NCBI GenBank assembly: GCA_021775595.1
Contig: JAJFHN010000041.1
Span: 62,001 to 126,000 of the forward strand
Source: Hyphomicrobiales bacterium
GTDB taxonomy: Bacteria > Pseudomonadota > Alphaproteobacteria > Rhizobiales > Methyloligellaceae
Direction of reading: 5' to 3'
Length of the DNA stretch: 64,000 nt
In this document: piece by piece, positions 18,796-27,659 of the stretch
How positions within the stretch are numbered: the first letter of the stretch is position 1
How the letters are laid out: every line of letters starts with the position of its first letter
The notes under the pieces: model-generated
What the model saw: the letters and a program-made list of their open reading frames with translations, nothing else
Database searches by the model: none
What the model was told of the DNA's origin: nothing
Made by a program: the position numbers and the translations under genes

Positions 18796-19248
18796 ATGAT
18801 GGCCGCTAATCACGACGATATCGATATGACGGTGCAATCTGCCCCTGGCATCTGGCGCCGATTGGCGGCGAGCCTGTTGGCAATCGTATTGATCGTTTCA
18901 TCGCTGACGATGATCACCGCCGCCAACGCCTCGGCGATTGCGCCAGTCCTTACGGATGCGCTTTCGGGGGGCGAGCTTGAGCATTGCGGGCCCGCGCCGA
19001 GCAAAAAGCAAAAGGGCTGCACGATCCATTGTCTCAGCTGGCACGTATCGTCGCCGCCGGCGATCGCCTCAGGTCCAAAATCGGTCCGATTGTCCGACGG
19101 TCTGAACGCCTCGTCGAACGCGCTGATAGCGGTGACGCAGCCCATCTTCGATCTTGACGTTTGCAGCAAGCGCACGAGACCGAGCGGCCAACCGCTCTAT
19201 CGCGACGGCGATCCCCTCTACGCAAAGACGCAGCGACTGCGACTCTAA
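18796..19248 (+). CDS. Small secreted Cys/His protein of the copper operon
   Basis: I do not recognise a family with confidence; it may be near the DUF2946-type small copper-operon proteins. The 150-residue product has a basic N-terminus and a hydrophobic segment at about residues 22-45 ending NASA, a likely signal peptide or anchor. After it come H63-C64, C75, H78-C79 and H83 (GCTIHCLSWH) and a later C123, a plausible metal-binding set. It starts five bases after the cueR stop and is followed by the TolC-type gene, so it belongs to the copper operon. Periplasmic copper binding is inferred from context and residues. Confidence 0.65.
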   Translation: MMAANHDDIDMTVQSAPGIWRRLAASLLAIVLIVSSLTMITAANASAIAPVLTDALSGGELEHCGPAPSKKQKGCTIHCLSWHVSSPPAIASGPKSVRLSDGLNASSNALIAVTQPIFDLDVCSKRTRPSGQPLYRDGDPLYAKTQRLRL

Positions 19249-19320
19249 CTCCTCAGACCGAGATCGAACCGCGCGCCAATTGGCTTTGGTGCGCATTTTC
19301 TTGTGTCCGAGGGGATAGGA

Positions 19321-20727
19321 ATGCGGACCTATTTTTCAATTTGGCCATTCTGCGCCTGCCTGCCGTTATTGGCGGGATGTGCGTCGCTTTCGCCGGAAGG
19401 CTCATTCAGCGACGTGGCCGCATCGGTCGAAGAGCGCACTGGCCGGCAAATTTATTGGGCTGGGCAAGACGATGGCAGCGCCGACGTGGCTGCAGCCACC
19501 GCCGATATTCTATCGCGCCCGCTTACTCCGTCTGGAGCGGTCAATGTAGCGCTTTTGAACAATCGGTCGCTTCGAGCCGAATACGCCAAATTGGGGATCG
19601 CGCAGGCGGATCTGGTTCAGGCCGCGTTGCCACCCAATCCAGTGGCTGCAGGTACGATCACATTCGCCGACAGCGGCGCCACAAATTTGGTCTTTGGCGG
19701 CGCGCTGCAGGTGATAGAAATGCTGCGCATACCGCTCAAAAAACGCGTGGCGGAATCCCAGCTCGAACAGGCAAAAATTGAAGTGGCCTCGAGTGTCCTG
19801 CGCGTGGTGGCCGCCGCTCAAATCGCATTCATCAAGTATCAGGCGGCAGAGCACTCGCTCGCGCATTTGAACGGCACGCTCAAAACCACCCGCGCCGCGG
19901 TAACGGCGGCTGCGGGATTGCGCGAGGCCGGCAACATTACGGCCCTGGATTTCGAAACCCAAAACGCGGAACTGATTTCCCAAGAATTGGGCCTTACGCG
20001 CGCCAAGACACAGGCGGTGATTACGCGCGAAGCGCTCAACGTTTTAATGGGGCTGGGCCGGAACCATACCCGATGGCTAGTGCAGCGCCGCCTGCCAGAC
20101 GTACCCAAGCGCGAAATCGGCATCAATAACGCCGAGGCACGCGCCATACGCGCAAACCTGGAACTGGCGAGTGCGCGGCAGACCCTCTTTACCCTGGCTC
20201 AAAAATACAGGCTCACCAAAACACAAGCGCTGGCACCTGAAAGCTCCGTAGGGGGCGAATGGGAACAGGACAGCGGCGACGAGGAAGCCGGCCCGATATT
20301 CGAAGCGACACTTCCCCTCTTCGATTGGGGACAGGCGCGAAAAGCGAAGGCGAAAATGGAGATTGCCAGAGCTCGCGACATCGAGCGCGCGCTCGCCGTC
20401 AAAGTTGCCGCGCGCGCGCGTAGCGCTACGCAAACGCTGCGGGCCGCCCGCAAATCAGCCCTCTATCACCGATCGATGGCCCTGCCGCAAGCTGAGCGTT
20501 TGATGCGCGAGAGCCAGCGTCAGTACAACGCAATGCAGCTCAACGTTTTCCAGCTCATTCGCGCCAAACAAAGCCAGCTGCAAGCAACACAACGGCACAC
20601 GGAAGCCCTCGCGGCCTACTGGATTGCGCGCGCCAGCTTCCTGCAATTGATGAAGGGCACGCTGCCAATTGAGTCCGAAACGCTTACGAGCAGCGCGCCC
20701 GATGGCGCCGTCGCCGAGGCCAATTGA
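19321..20727 (+). CDS. TolC-family outer-membrane efflux lipoprotein
   Basis: A 468-residue outer-membrane factor. The N-terminus carries a lipobox (LLAGC, C20), and two long alpha-helical repeats rich in Ala, Gln and Arg follow, the TolC/CusC pattern (LNNRSLRAEYAKLGIAQADL). I start at ATG 19321, preceded by GAGGGGATAGGA; a GTG at 19303 would spoil the signal peptide. No RND pump or membrane-fusion gene lies in the cluster, so its inner-membrane partner is encoded elsewhere or absent. By context it handles copper or a periplasmic copper protein. Eleven bases separate it from the oxidase gene. Confidence 0.88.
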   Translation: MRTYFSIWPFCACLPLLAGCASLSPEGSFSDVAASVEERTGRQIYWAGQDDGSADVAAATADILSRPLTPSGAVNVALLNNRSLRAEYAKLGIAQADLVQAALPPNPVAAGTITFADSGATNLVFGGALQVIEMLRIPLKKRVAESQLEQAKIEVASSVLRVVAAAQIAFIKYQAAEHSLAHLNGTLKTTRAAVTAAAGLREAGNITALDFETQNAELISQELGLTRAKTQAVITREALNVLMGLGRNHTRWLVQRRLPDVPKREIGINNAEARAIRANLELASARQTLFTLAQKYRLTKTQALAPESSVGGEWEQDSGDEEAGPIFEATLPLFDWGQARKAKAKMEIARARDIERALAVKVAARARSATQTLRAARKSALYHRSMALPQAERLMRESQRQYNAMQLNVFQLIRAKQSQLQATQRHTEALAAYWIARASFLQLMKGTLPIESETLTSSAPDGAVAEAN

Positions 20728-20738
20728 GGAGACGCGAG

Positions 20739-22148
20739 ATGAAATTCACACGCAGACAGATGCTTGCATATTCGTCGGCTGCGCTGGCTGGGGCCGCGCT
20801 CACCCGCGGCAACGCGCTCGCGCAAAGCACAGGCGACGCAGGCCATGGCCAACACGGGGCGCCTGGCGTCAGCCAGCACGTTTCAGAATCGAACGCAGCC
20901 TACAGCCATCCAAGGGCAAACACCTGGTATGCCCGAACAATCGACCCAGACGACACCTACGATCCCGGCCAACCCGGCAGCGATTACACGCCGGTTGTTA
21001 TTCCAAATGGCGCGGCCCTGCCCTTCAGAATTGTTGATGGCGCCAAGGTCTTTCACCTCACCGCCGAGAAGGTGTTTCATGAATTCGCACCGGGATTGAA
21101 GGCTCATTGCTGGGGATACAATGGACGCACACCCGGACCTGTGATCGAGGCGGTCGAAGGCGATCTGATCCGCGTTTATCTAACGAACAAATTGCCCGTT
21201 CCAACCACGGTCCATTGGCACGCGCTAATTATTCCATGCAACATGGATGGCGTATCGGGGCTGGCGCAGAGGCCCATCGCGCCGGGCGAGACCTTCAAAT
21301 ACGAGTTCAAGGCGGTCCATCACGGAACTTTCATGTACCACTCCCACAAGGACACAATGACCCAAGAGGGCATGGGGATGGTCGGCATGGTCGTTATTCA
21401 CCCACGCAAGCCCCGACGCCCGCGGCCCGAACGCGACTTCGCCCTGATGCTGCATGAATGGGACATCGAGCCTGGCACCTACCGGCCCGACACATCCGTC
21501 TTCAGCGGCTTCAACACATTGACGATCAACGCCAAGGTGTTTCCCGCAACAGAGCCATTGGTGGTCAAGAGTGGTCAGCGGGTGCGCTTGCGGATCGGTA
21601 ATCTCTCGGCGATGAACCATCATCCGATCCATCTGCACGGCCATGCCTTTCGCGTCACCGAGACCGATGGCGGCGAAGTTCCCGAGGCCGCCCAATGGCC
21701 TGAAACAACCGTACTGGTCTCGGTCGGTCAGACCAGAACGCTGGAATTTATCGCAGACAATCCCGGCGATTGGGCCGTGCATTGTCATATGACCCACCAT
21801 GTGATGAACCAAATGGGGCACGAACTGCCCAATATGGTGGGCGTCGATCCAAAGCCCCTCAACAAGGACATCGGGGCATCGGTGCCTGGCTATATGGCAA
21901 TGGGGACCGGCGGAATGGCGGATATGGCAACACATGCAACGCATCTGGACATGCCCGAGAATTCCATTTCTATGCGCAGCTCGCCTGGACCCCACAGTCC
22001 TATTGGCATGGGCGGCATGTTCACGATCATGAAGGTGCGCGACGAGTTGGCGGACTACACTGATCCCGGCTGGTATCGGCCGCCCAAGGGCACTCTGGCC
22101 CGACCTGCAACGCGCGCGGAGCTCGCGCGCGACGATATCAAAACCTGA
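20739..22148 (+). CDS. Periplasmic multicopper oxidase
   Basis: A 469-residue enzyme expected to oxidise Cu(I) in the periplasm. A Tat signal is at the N-terminus (FTRRQMLAYSS). The four copper-binding motifs are complete: HWH (159-161), HSH (201-203), HPIHLH (295-300) and HCHMTHHVMNQM (348-359), giving the type 1 Cys349 with axial M359. A Met-rich stretch (about residues 391-440; nine Met) follows the last motif, as in copper-tolerance oxidases such as CueO and CopA. I start at ATG 20739 after GAGGAGACGCGAG; the upstream TTG would add a basic leader. It lies in the CueR-controlled operon, next to two cytochromes that could take its electrons. Confidence 0.93.
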   Translation: MKFTRRQMLAYSSAALAGAALTRGNALAQSTGDAGHGQHGAPGVSQHVSESNAAYSHPRANTWYARTIDPDDTYDPGQPGSDYTPVVIPNGAALPFRIVDGAKVFHLTAEKVFHEFAPGLKAHCWGYNGRTPGPVIEAVEGDLIRVYLTNKLPVPTTVHWHALIIPCNMDGVSGLAQRPIAPGETFKYEFKAVHHGTFMYHSHKDTMTQEGMGMVGMVVIHPRKPRRPRPERDFALMLHEWDIEPGTYRPDTSVFSGFNTLTINAKVFPATEPLVVKSGQRVRLRIGNLSAMNHHPIHLHGHAFRVTETDGGEVPEAAQWPETTVLVSVGQTRTLEFIADNPGDWAVHCHMTHHVMNQMGHELPNMVGVDPKPLNKDIGASVPGYMAMGTGGMADMATHATHLDMPENSISMRSSPGPHSPIGMGGMFTIMKVRDELADYTDPGWYRPPKGTLARPATRAELARDDIKT

Positions 22149-22171
22149 CGAATAGGGACGACAGACCGATC

Positions 22172-22576
22172 ATGAACAAAACATCGCTCATTGTGCTCGC
22201 TGCCGCATTCGCCCTGGGTCTGACCATCACCTATTACTCGCGCGGTGGCGGGGGACCGGTTGCGCCGCAGGTCGTAAAGCTGCCGGAGGCATTTTCACCC
22301 CAAGCCCAGGCCGGACAGGCGTTGTATGAAAAGAATTGCCAGACGTGTCACGGCGCCAATGCATCTGGCACGACGAACGGGCCGCCGCTCGTTCATAAGA
22401 TCTACGAACCGAGCCACCATTCCGACAAATCCTTTCATCGCGCGGTCCGCAATGGGGTCAAGCCGCACCATTGGCAATTTGGCCAAATGCCGCCGATTGA
22501 CCATGTTCAACCAAAGCAGGTGGATTCGATCATTCGATATGTGCGAGAACTCCAGCAAGCCAACGGCATCTTCTGA
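22172..22576 (+). CDS. Class I cytochrome c, membrane-anchored or secreted
   Basis: A 134-residue monohaem cytochrome c. A hydrophobic segment (residues 4-22) is an anchor or signal. The haem motif is CQTCH (C56, C59, H60), and M106 in FGQMPPI is the probable axial ligand. The fold looks like cytochrome cbb3-type short c domains. It starts 23 bases after the oxidase stop. Histidine-rich patches (SHHSDKSFHR, KPHHW) might bind copper, which is an inference. Likely electron partner of the multicopper oxidase. Confidence 0.9.
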   Translation: MNKTSLIVLAAAFALGLTITYYSRGGGGPVAPQVVKLPEAFSPQAQAGQALYEKNCQTCHGANASGTTNGPPLVHKIYEPSHHSDKSFHRAVRNGVKPHHWQFGQMPPIDHVQPKQVDSIIRYVRELQQANGIF

Positions 22577-22632
22577 TTTTCGCCTCAGTCCCCATATTTG
22601 AGGAGCACTGAGATTTGTCCTGACGAGGTTCT

Positions 22633-23229
22633 ATGCGATTGCGATCTAAATTTCTTCTGGTGGCGCCCGTTCTCGGAGCATTGGCGATTTTGAGCGCACA
22701 AACGCCCGACGCCATTGCCCATAAGGGTGCGAAAGGCATCGTGAAAGAGCGCATGGATGCGATGAAATCCATCGGCGACAACATGAAAGCCATCAAAAAA
22801 ATGCTCGATGGCGAGCAGCCCTTTAACGCCGACAAAGTGAAGAAGGCGGCCGGTGTTATCAAAAGCCATGCGGGCACGACGCTGACCAAGCTGTTCCCCG
22901 AAGGAAGCATGGACAAGCCGACCGAGGCGACGCCGAAAATTTGGGAGGATTGGGAAGATTTCCAGGCTAGTGCCATGCGATTGCAGGCCTATGCCGAAGT
23001 GCTCGAAATGACGGCTGGAAATCCGCAAGGCGCTGCTGAAGCCTCAGGTCTCGGCGCGGCGATCAAAGCCAGTGACATCACAGAGGACGGCTGGCCAACG
23101 GTAGCCGAACTCAATCAATTGCCGCCGCAAGCCGTCTTCATGGCGATGGGCAAGACGTGCAAGTCTTGTCACGAATCCTTCCGGGTGAAGAAAGACGAAG
23201 AAGGCCATGACGGCCACAAGGGGCATTGA
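22633..23229 (+). CDS. Cytochrome c' family protein
   Basis: A 198-residue exported cytochrome of the four-helix c' type. A signal peptide ends near DAIA-H. Helices follow, and the haem motif CKSCH (C176, C179, H180) lies near the C-terminus, the placement that defines cytochromes c'. The tail is charged and His-rich (EEGHDGHKGH). It lacks the Met distal ligand context of class I. Last gene of the copper operon, 56 bases after the previous gene. In other bacteria c' proteins bind NO or transfer electrons; its role here is open. Confidence 0.88.
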   Translation: MRLRSKFLLVAPVLGALAILSAQTPDAIAHKGAKGIVKERMDAMKSIGDNMKAIKKMLDGEQPFNADKVKKAAGVIKSHAGTTLTKLFPEGSMDKPTEATPKIWEDWEDFQASAMRLQAYAEVLEMTAGNPQGAAEASGLGAAIKASDITEDGWPTVAELNQLPPQAVFMAMGKTCKSCHESFRVKKDEEGHDGHKGH

Positions 23230-23286
23230 ACCCGCCTGCCCCGCGCCATCTGCACGTATTGGCGACCATTTGACCCATTTAAGTGT

Positions 23287-23313
23287 CCCAAATGGACATT
23301 TTGTCCATTTTGG
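23287..23313. repeat. Inverted repeat upstream of cysK
   Basis: AAATGGACA and TGTCCATTT form a perfect 9-bp stem around TTT, extendable by two pairs past one mismatch. Further CCATTT copies lie just upstream (23268-23280). No T run follows, so I read it as a possible operator or a weak end of the copper operon transcript. Confidence 0.55.
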
Positions 23314-23506
23314 CTAGCGTTCTCCTGACGCTGCCCGACGGCGCGATGGGCCGACCGTGCGGCCGCTCGCGGGCCCACTCCTGCAGACCATTGCATCACT
23401 GACACGCGGAAATTTGGCCGTGCATTCAAGTTCTTGCGGTTGAGCTGCGGCGTTTGTACGCTGAGACTGACGCGATATGCGGTTTCACGGACGAAAGGTA
23501 GTGATC

Positions 23507-24544
23507 GTGCAGTTCAAGGACGGCCTCACGGAGGCCATCGGCAATACGCCGCTGATCAAACTCAAAAAAGCCTCTGAAGAAACCGGCTGCACGATCTTGG
23601 GCAAGGCGGAATTCGCCAATCCGGGGCAATCGGTCAAAGACCGGCCCGCGCGGCAAATGGTTCTCGAGGCCGAGACGCGCGGCGAGTTGCAGCCAGGCGG
23701 CCTCATCGTGGAGGGAACCGCCGGCAATACGGGCATTGGATTGGCGCTCGTTGCAAATGCGCGCGGCTACCGCTCTTTGATTGTCATTCCCGAAACCCAG
23801 AGTCAGGAAAAGAAGGACACTCTGCGTCTGTGCGGCGCCGAATTGATCGAAGTACCAGCCCTTCCCTACAAGAACCCAAACAATTATCAGCACATCGCCA
23901 AACGCATGGCCGAGCAGCTCGCCGAAAGCGAACCCAACGGTGTTCTGTTCGCCGATCAATGGAACAATATGGACAATCGCAAGGCCCATTTCGTTAGTAC
24001 GGGTCCAGAAATCTGGGAGCAGACGGACGGTCAGGTCGACGGCTTCATTTGCGCCGTTGGAACCGGCGGCACGTTGGCCGGCACCTCGACATTCCTGCGG
24101 GACAAGAAGCCCGATGTGGTGATCGGATGCGCCGACCCGCGGGGCGCCGCCATGTACAATCTGTTCACCAGCGGCGAAGCAACCGCAACCGATGGCGGCT
24201 CCATCACGGAGGGCATTGGCTTGGGACGGGTGACCTGCATCGTCGAAGACGTCAAAGTCGACAACGCCTATGTGATTCCCGACGAAGAGGCGGTGCCGGT
24301 CATTTTCGATTTGCTGAAGCACGAGGGTCTGGTTCTTGGCGGCTCAAGCGGTATCAATGTGGCTGGCGCGATACGGTTGGCCAAAGATATGGGACCAGGC
24401 CATACGATCGTCACCGTGCTGTGCGATTTTGGAAACCGTTATCAAAGCAAACTGTTCAATCCGGACTTTTTGGACTCAAAGGGCCTCGAAGTACCCGATT
24501 GGCTCAGGGCCGGGAAATCGGCGCGGCCAATTGCTTTCGTCTGA
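23507..24544 (+). CDS. cysK: Cysteine synthase (O-acetylserine sulfhydrylase)
   Basis: A 345-residue PLP enzyme making cysteine from O-acetylserine and sulfide. The PLP lysine is K44 in NPGQSVKDRPA. The phosphate loop is GTGGTLAGT, and the substrate loop reads EGTAGNTGIG in place of the usual TSGNTG. I choose GTG 23507, since AAAGGTAG precedes it at good spacing; ATG 23477 in frame would add ten residues. The C-terminal half is longer than E. coli CysK, matching the alphaproteobacterial subgroup. Followed by a sulfurtransferase gene on the same strand, forming a sulfur-metabolism pair. Confidence 0.92.
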   Translation: MQFKDGLTEAIGNTPLIKLKKASEETGCTILGKAEFANPGQSVKDRPARQMVLEAETRGELQPGGLIVEGTAGNTGIGLALVANARGYRSLIVIPETQSQEKKDTLRLCGAELIEVPALPYKNPNNYQHIAKRMAEQLAESEPNGVLFADQWNNMDNRKAHFVSTGPEIWEQTDGQVDGFICAVGTGGTLAGTSTFLRDKKPDVVIGCADPRGAAMYNLFTSGEATATDGGSITEGIGLGRVTCIVEDVKVDNAYVIPDEEAVPVIFDLLKHEGLVLGGSSGINVAGAIRLAKDMGPGHTIVTVLCDFGNRYQSKLFNPDFLDSKGLEVPDWLRAGKSARPIAFV

Positions 24545-24632
24545 CGCTTCACGACCAGGCATAACGTAGTCACGATTGCGCCCGCTGGGTGCAGGGCGCA
24601 CGATGAGTGCGCCGGCATGAGGAGAACAAACG

Positions 24633-25490
24633 ATGGTGGGCGATGCGTCCAAATGGCTTGTTGAAACGGAATGGTTGGCTGAGCGCTTGGAGGCGCCCGA
24701 CTTGGTGGTGATCGACGCGACCTGGCATTTTCCGGGCAGCAAACGCGACGCGCGCCAGGAGTATTTGGATGAGCGCATTCCCGGCGCGCTCTACTTTGAT
24801 ATCGCTGATATCGCCGATACCGATTCGCCACTGCCGCACATGCTGCCGAGTCCGGAGAAATTCTCATCCCGGATGCGTAAAATGGGCATTGGCGATGGCA
24901 TGCGGATCATCGTCTATGACACGTACGGCATGTTTTCAGCCGCCCGCGTTTGGTGGATGTTCCGGGTCATGGGCGTTGCAGACGCGGCGGTGCTGAATGG
25001 CGGACTTCCAAAGTGGAAATCCGAAGGCTTGCCCTTGGAGGACGGCCCACCCAGACACCGAAGCGAGCGTCACTTTACGGCGCGGCGCAATGTCGAGCTG
25101 GTGCGCGAGCGCGCCGACATCGAAAAAAATCTGAAGACATCCACCGAGCAGCTCATCGACGCGCGCGCGGCAGATCGATTTTCCGGCAGCGCCCCTGAAC
25201 CGCGCGAAGGCATGCGGTCGGGACATATTCCGGGCTCGCTCAACGTCCATTACCAGGCGCTGCTGAATGAGGACGGTACCGTCAAATCAGAACCCCAACT
25301 ACGCGCCATTTTCGAAACGGCAGGCGTCAATTTAAGCCAACCGCTCGTGACCACATGCGGGTCCGGCGTCACCGCAGGCATTTTGGCGCTGACGCTGGCC
25401 ATTCTGGGGCACAAACGCACCGCCGTTTATGACGGGTCGTGGAGTGAATGGGGCCGCGATGCCTCGTTGCCGATCGAAACCGGCTCATAG
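24633..25490 (+). CDS. sseA: 3-mercaptopyruvate sulfurtransferase
   Basis: A 285-residue two-domain rhodanese-family enzyme transferring sulfur from 3-mercaptopyruvate to thiols or cyanide. The inactive N-terminal rhodanese domain spans about 8-135 (VVIDATWHFPG). The catalytic C-terminal domain has C242 in the loop CGSGVTA, the mercaptopyruvate-type active-site loop rather than the thiosulfate type (CRKGVT). Preceded by GGAGAACAAACG. It lies 88 bases after cysK on the same strand; together they handle cysteine formation and breakdown. Confidence 0.94.
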   Translation: MVGDASKWLVETEWLAERLEAPDLVVIDATWHFPGSKRDARQEYLDERIPGALYFDIADIADTDSPLPHMLPSPEKFSSRMRKMGIGDGMRIIVYDTYGMFSAARVWWMFRVMGVADAAVLNGGLPKWKSEGLPLEDGPPRHRSERHFTARRNVELVRERADIEKNLKTSTEQLIDARAADRFSGSAPEPREGMRSGHIPGSLNVHYQALLNEDGTVKSEPQLRAIFETAGVNLSQPLVTTCGSGVTAGILALTLAILGHKRTAVYDGSWSEWGRDASLPIETGS

Positions 25491-25517
25491 TCTCATCCGC
25501 CGTTACGCGTCGCACGG

Positions 25518-26291
25518 CTATTGCAAAATCTGGCTCAAGAACAGTTTGGTCCGCGCCTCGCGCGGCCGGGAGAAGAAAGCTTCGGGCTCGTTCTCCTCGA
25601 CAATCTCGCCTTCGTCCATGAAAACCACGCGATTGGCGACTTCACGCGCAAAGCCCATTTCGTGAGTCACCACGAGCATGGTCATACCTTCACGCGCCAG
25701 ATCGACCATGACGTCCAGAACTTCTTTGATCATCTCGGGATCGAGCGCGGATGTCGGCTCATCGAACAGCATCACCTTGGGGCTCATACACAGCGCCCGG
25801 GCAATGGCGACGCGCTGCTGCTGGCCGCCTGACAGCTGTCCCGGATATTTGTTCGCCTGTTCGGCGATCCTGACGCGCTCAAGATAAGCCATCGCAATTT
25901 TGTTCGCTTCATCGCTCGCCATTCCGCGCGCCCAAACCGGGCCGAGGGTGCAGTTTTCGAGAATGGTCAAATGGGCAAACAAATTGAAATGCTGAAACAC
26001 CATGCCGACTTCGCGCCGGACTTCGTCGACGCGGGCCAGATCGTCCGTCAATTCCACGCCATCGACGATGACACTGCCCCGCTGGTGGCTTTCCAGACGA
26101 TTGATGCAACGTATCAGCGTCGATTTGCCCGAACCCGAGGGTCCGCAAATGACGATCCGCTCGCCGGGCGCGACCGTGAGATTGATATCGTTGAGCACAT
26201 GGAATGTGCCAAACCATTTGTGCAAATGGCTAATTTCAATGATGGGTGGACCGCTTGCCGCTTGGCGCTTTTTACGAGTCGTTTTCGCCAT
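25518..26291 (-). CDS. aapP: Amino-acid ABC transporter ATP-binding protein
   Basis: A 257-residue ATPase of the polar amino-acid (PAAT) importer class, close to AapP/GlnQ. Walker A GPSGSGKS is at residues 50-57, with Q-loop [12 protein letters not shown], signature LSGGQQQR, Walker [14 protein letters not shown] and H-loop VVTHEMGFA. The start [10 protein letters not shown] at 26291 is preferred over a frame start at 26321. It follows the substrate-binding protein gene on the minus strand, but the two permease genes expected between them are absent (88-base gap). The energy subunit must therefore pair with permeases from elsewhere, or the system is reduced. Confidence 0.93.
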   Translation of the reverse strand: MAKTTRKKRQAASGPPIIEISHLHKWFGTFHVLNDINLTVAPGERIVICGPSGSGKSTLIRCINRLESHQRGSVIVDGVELTDDLARVDEVRREVGMVFQHFNLFAHLTILENCTLGPVWARGMASDEANKIAMAYLERVRIAEQANKYPGQLSGGQQQRVAIARALCMSPKVMLFDEPTSALDPEMIKEVLDVMVDLAREGMTMLVVTHEMGFAREVANRVVFMDEGEIVEENEPEAFFSRPREARTKLFLSQILQ

Positions 26292-26379
26292 TACGCGGTC
26301 CCCGTTGCCAACCCATCTCATCGTTCAGCGTCAATTCGCTGATAAGCATCGTGTTTTGCGCGATTGCGCTGACCATGCC

Positions 26380-27423
26380 CTAGCGGACCGGCGGGGCATA
26401 ATGAAGTCCGCCCTCAGTCCACAGCCCATTCATGCCGCGCGTGATGTTGAGCGGCGAGCCCTTGCCAAAATTGGCGTCGTAGATTTCGCCGTAATTGCCG
26501 ACCTGTTTGACGATACGCAGCGCCCAGTCATTATCCAGGCCGAGTTGTTGACCCAACGCCCCCTCCGCTCCCAGAAAACGGCGAACCCTCGGATCGTCAG
26601 TTTGCGCCATTTGGTCGACATTGGCCCGAGTCAGGCCGAGCTCCTCCCCGGTTAACAGGGCAAACAGCGTCCATTTGGCGACATCGAGCCATTGATCGTC
26701 ACCGTGGCGGACAGCCGGACCCAAGGGCTCCTTAGAGATCACCTCAGGCAAAATAATGTGAGACTCGGGATTGGACAATTTGAGGCGCAAGGCATGGAGT
26801 TTGGTGGTGTCTGATGAGAGGACATTGCAGCGGCCCATTTCGAATGTCCGCAACATCTCAACATCATCCCCAACCGTAACAATTGTGAATGGCAGGCTCT
26901 TCGAATGGAAGAAATCCGGGAGATTGGCCAGCGATGTCGTGTTTTCTTGCACGCATATCGAGGCCCCCGAGAGCTCAAGCGCGCTGGAAATACCGAGGTT
27001 TCGCGGCACCAGAAATCCTTGGCCATCGAAAAACAGAACGCCGACGAAATTGATCCCCTCGGTCGCATCACGAGCAAGAGTCCAAGTCGAATTGCGGGCC
27101 AAAATGTCGATTTTGCCGGTGCGCAACGCCTCGAAGCGATCTTCGGCGCCGACAGCAACAAATTCGACGTTGAGCGGTTTGGGCGAAATCGCGGCCGCGA
27201 CGGCGCGGCAGAAATCGACGTCGAACCCCTGCCAGGCGCCGCCTGCGTCGCGGCTGGAAAAACCCGCCAAACCGGCATTCACGCCACAGCGCAATTCGCC
27301 GTTGCCGCGCACGTCATCCAATGTCGCCGAAGCGGCATGGGGTGCCGCCAGGCCAATGAACGCGGCGGCGAACGTCAAACCAAGCAATAGCGACCTTGCG
27401 ATGCTACATACATCGCACTTCAT
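26380..27423 (-). CDS. aapJ: Amino-acid ABC transporter substrate-binding protein
   Basis: A 347-residue periplasmic binding protein of the AapJ/YhdW group for general L-amino acids. A signal peptide (residues 1-33) ends near ASA-T. The mature part begins LDDVRGNGELRCGVNAGLAG and has GFDVDFCRAVAAA, both typical of family 3 solute-binding proteins. ATG 27423 is chosen because it begins the signal peptide. Specificity cannot be read precisely. It is divergent from metC across about 236 bases, with the ATPase gene downstream and no permease genes between. Confidence 0.93.
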   Translation of the reverse strand: MKCDVCSIARSLLLGLTFAAAFIGLAAPHAASATLDDVRGNGELRCGVNAGLAGFSSRDAGGAWQGFDVDFCRAVAAAISPKPLNVEFVAVGAEDRFEALRTGKIDILARNSTWTLARDATEGINFVGVLFFDGQGFLVPRNLGISSALELSGASICVQENTTSLANLPDFFHSKSLPFTIVTVGDDVEMLRTFEMGRCNVLSSDTTKLHALRLKLSNPESHIILPEVISKEPLGPAVRHGDDQWLDVAKWTLFALLTGEELGLTRANVDQMAQTDDPRVRRFLGAEGALGQQLGLDNDWALRIVKQVGNYGEIYDANFGKGSPLNITRGMNGLWTEGGLHYAPPVR

Positions 27424-27468
27424 CAGTCGGCCCACATGTGCGTCCAATTCTGTATCGAGCGGGTCGCT

Positions 27469-27488
27469 CAAAATGAGATCCCATTTTG
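27469..27488. promoter_or_regulatory. Inverted repeat in the aapJ-metC divergent region
   Basis: CAAAATG and CATTTTG pair perfectly around six bases. The right arm contains CCATTTTG, also found in the cysK upstream hairpin (23305-23312). It may be an operator; this is an inference. Confidence 0.4.
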
Positions 27489-27659
27489 TGCCATGTTCGC
27501 ATGGAAGTCGGCGGAGTTGCAGCTGATGGGCGTGGTCGCCGCAATCGCCCTGCCCCATCACATTAAATTCGCGGCATCGGGTCAAGCGAATGATGTCAAC
27601 GATCTCGGGGACTTGACGGCGCTGCGGCTATTGGTCAAACCGGCTGAAAAGGACCGCCC

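Noticed and set aside
19321-20727. Cus-type RND efflux system
   Set aside because: Only the outer-membrane component is present. No cusA- or cusB-like gene lies in the cluster.
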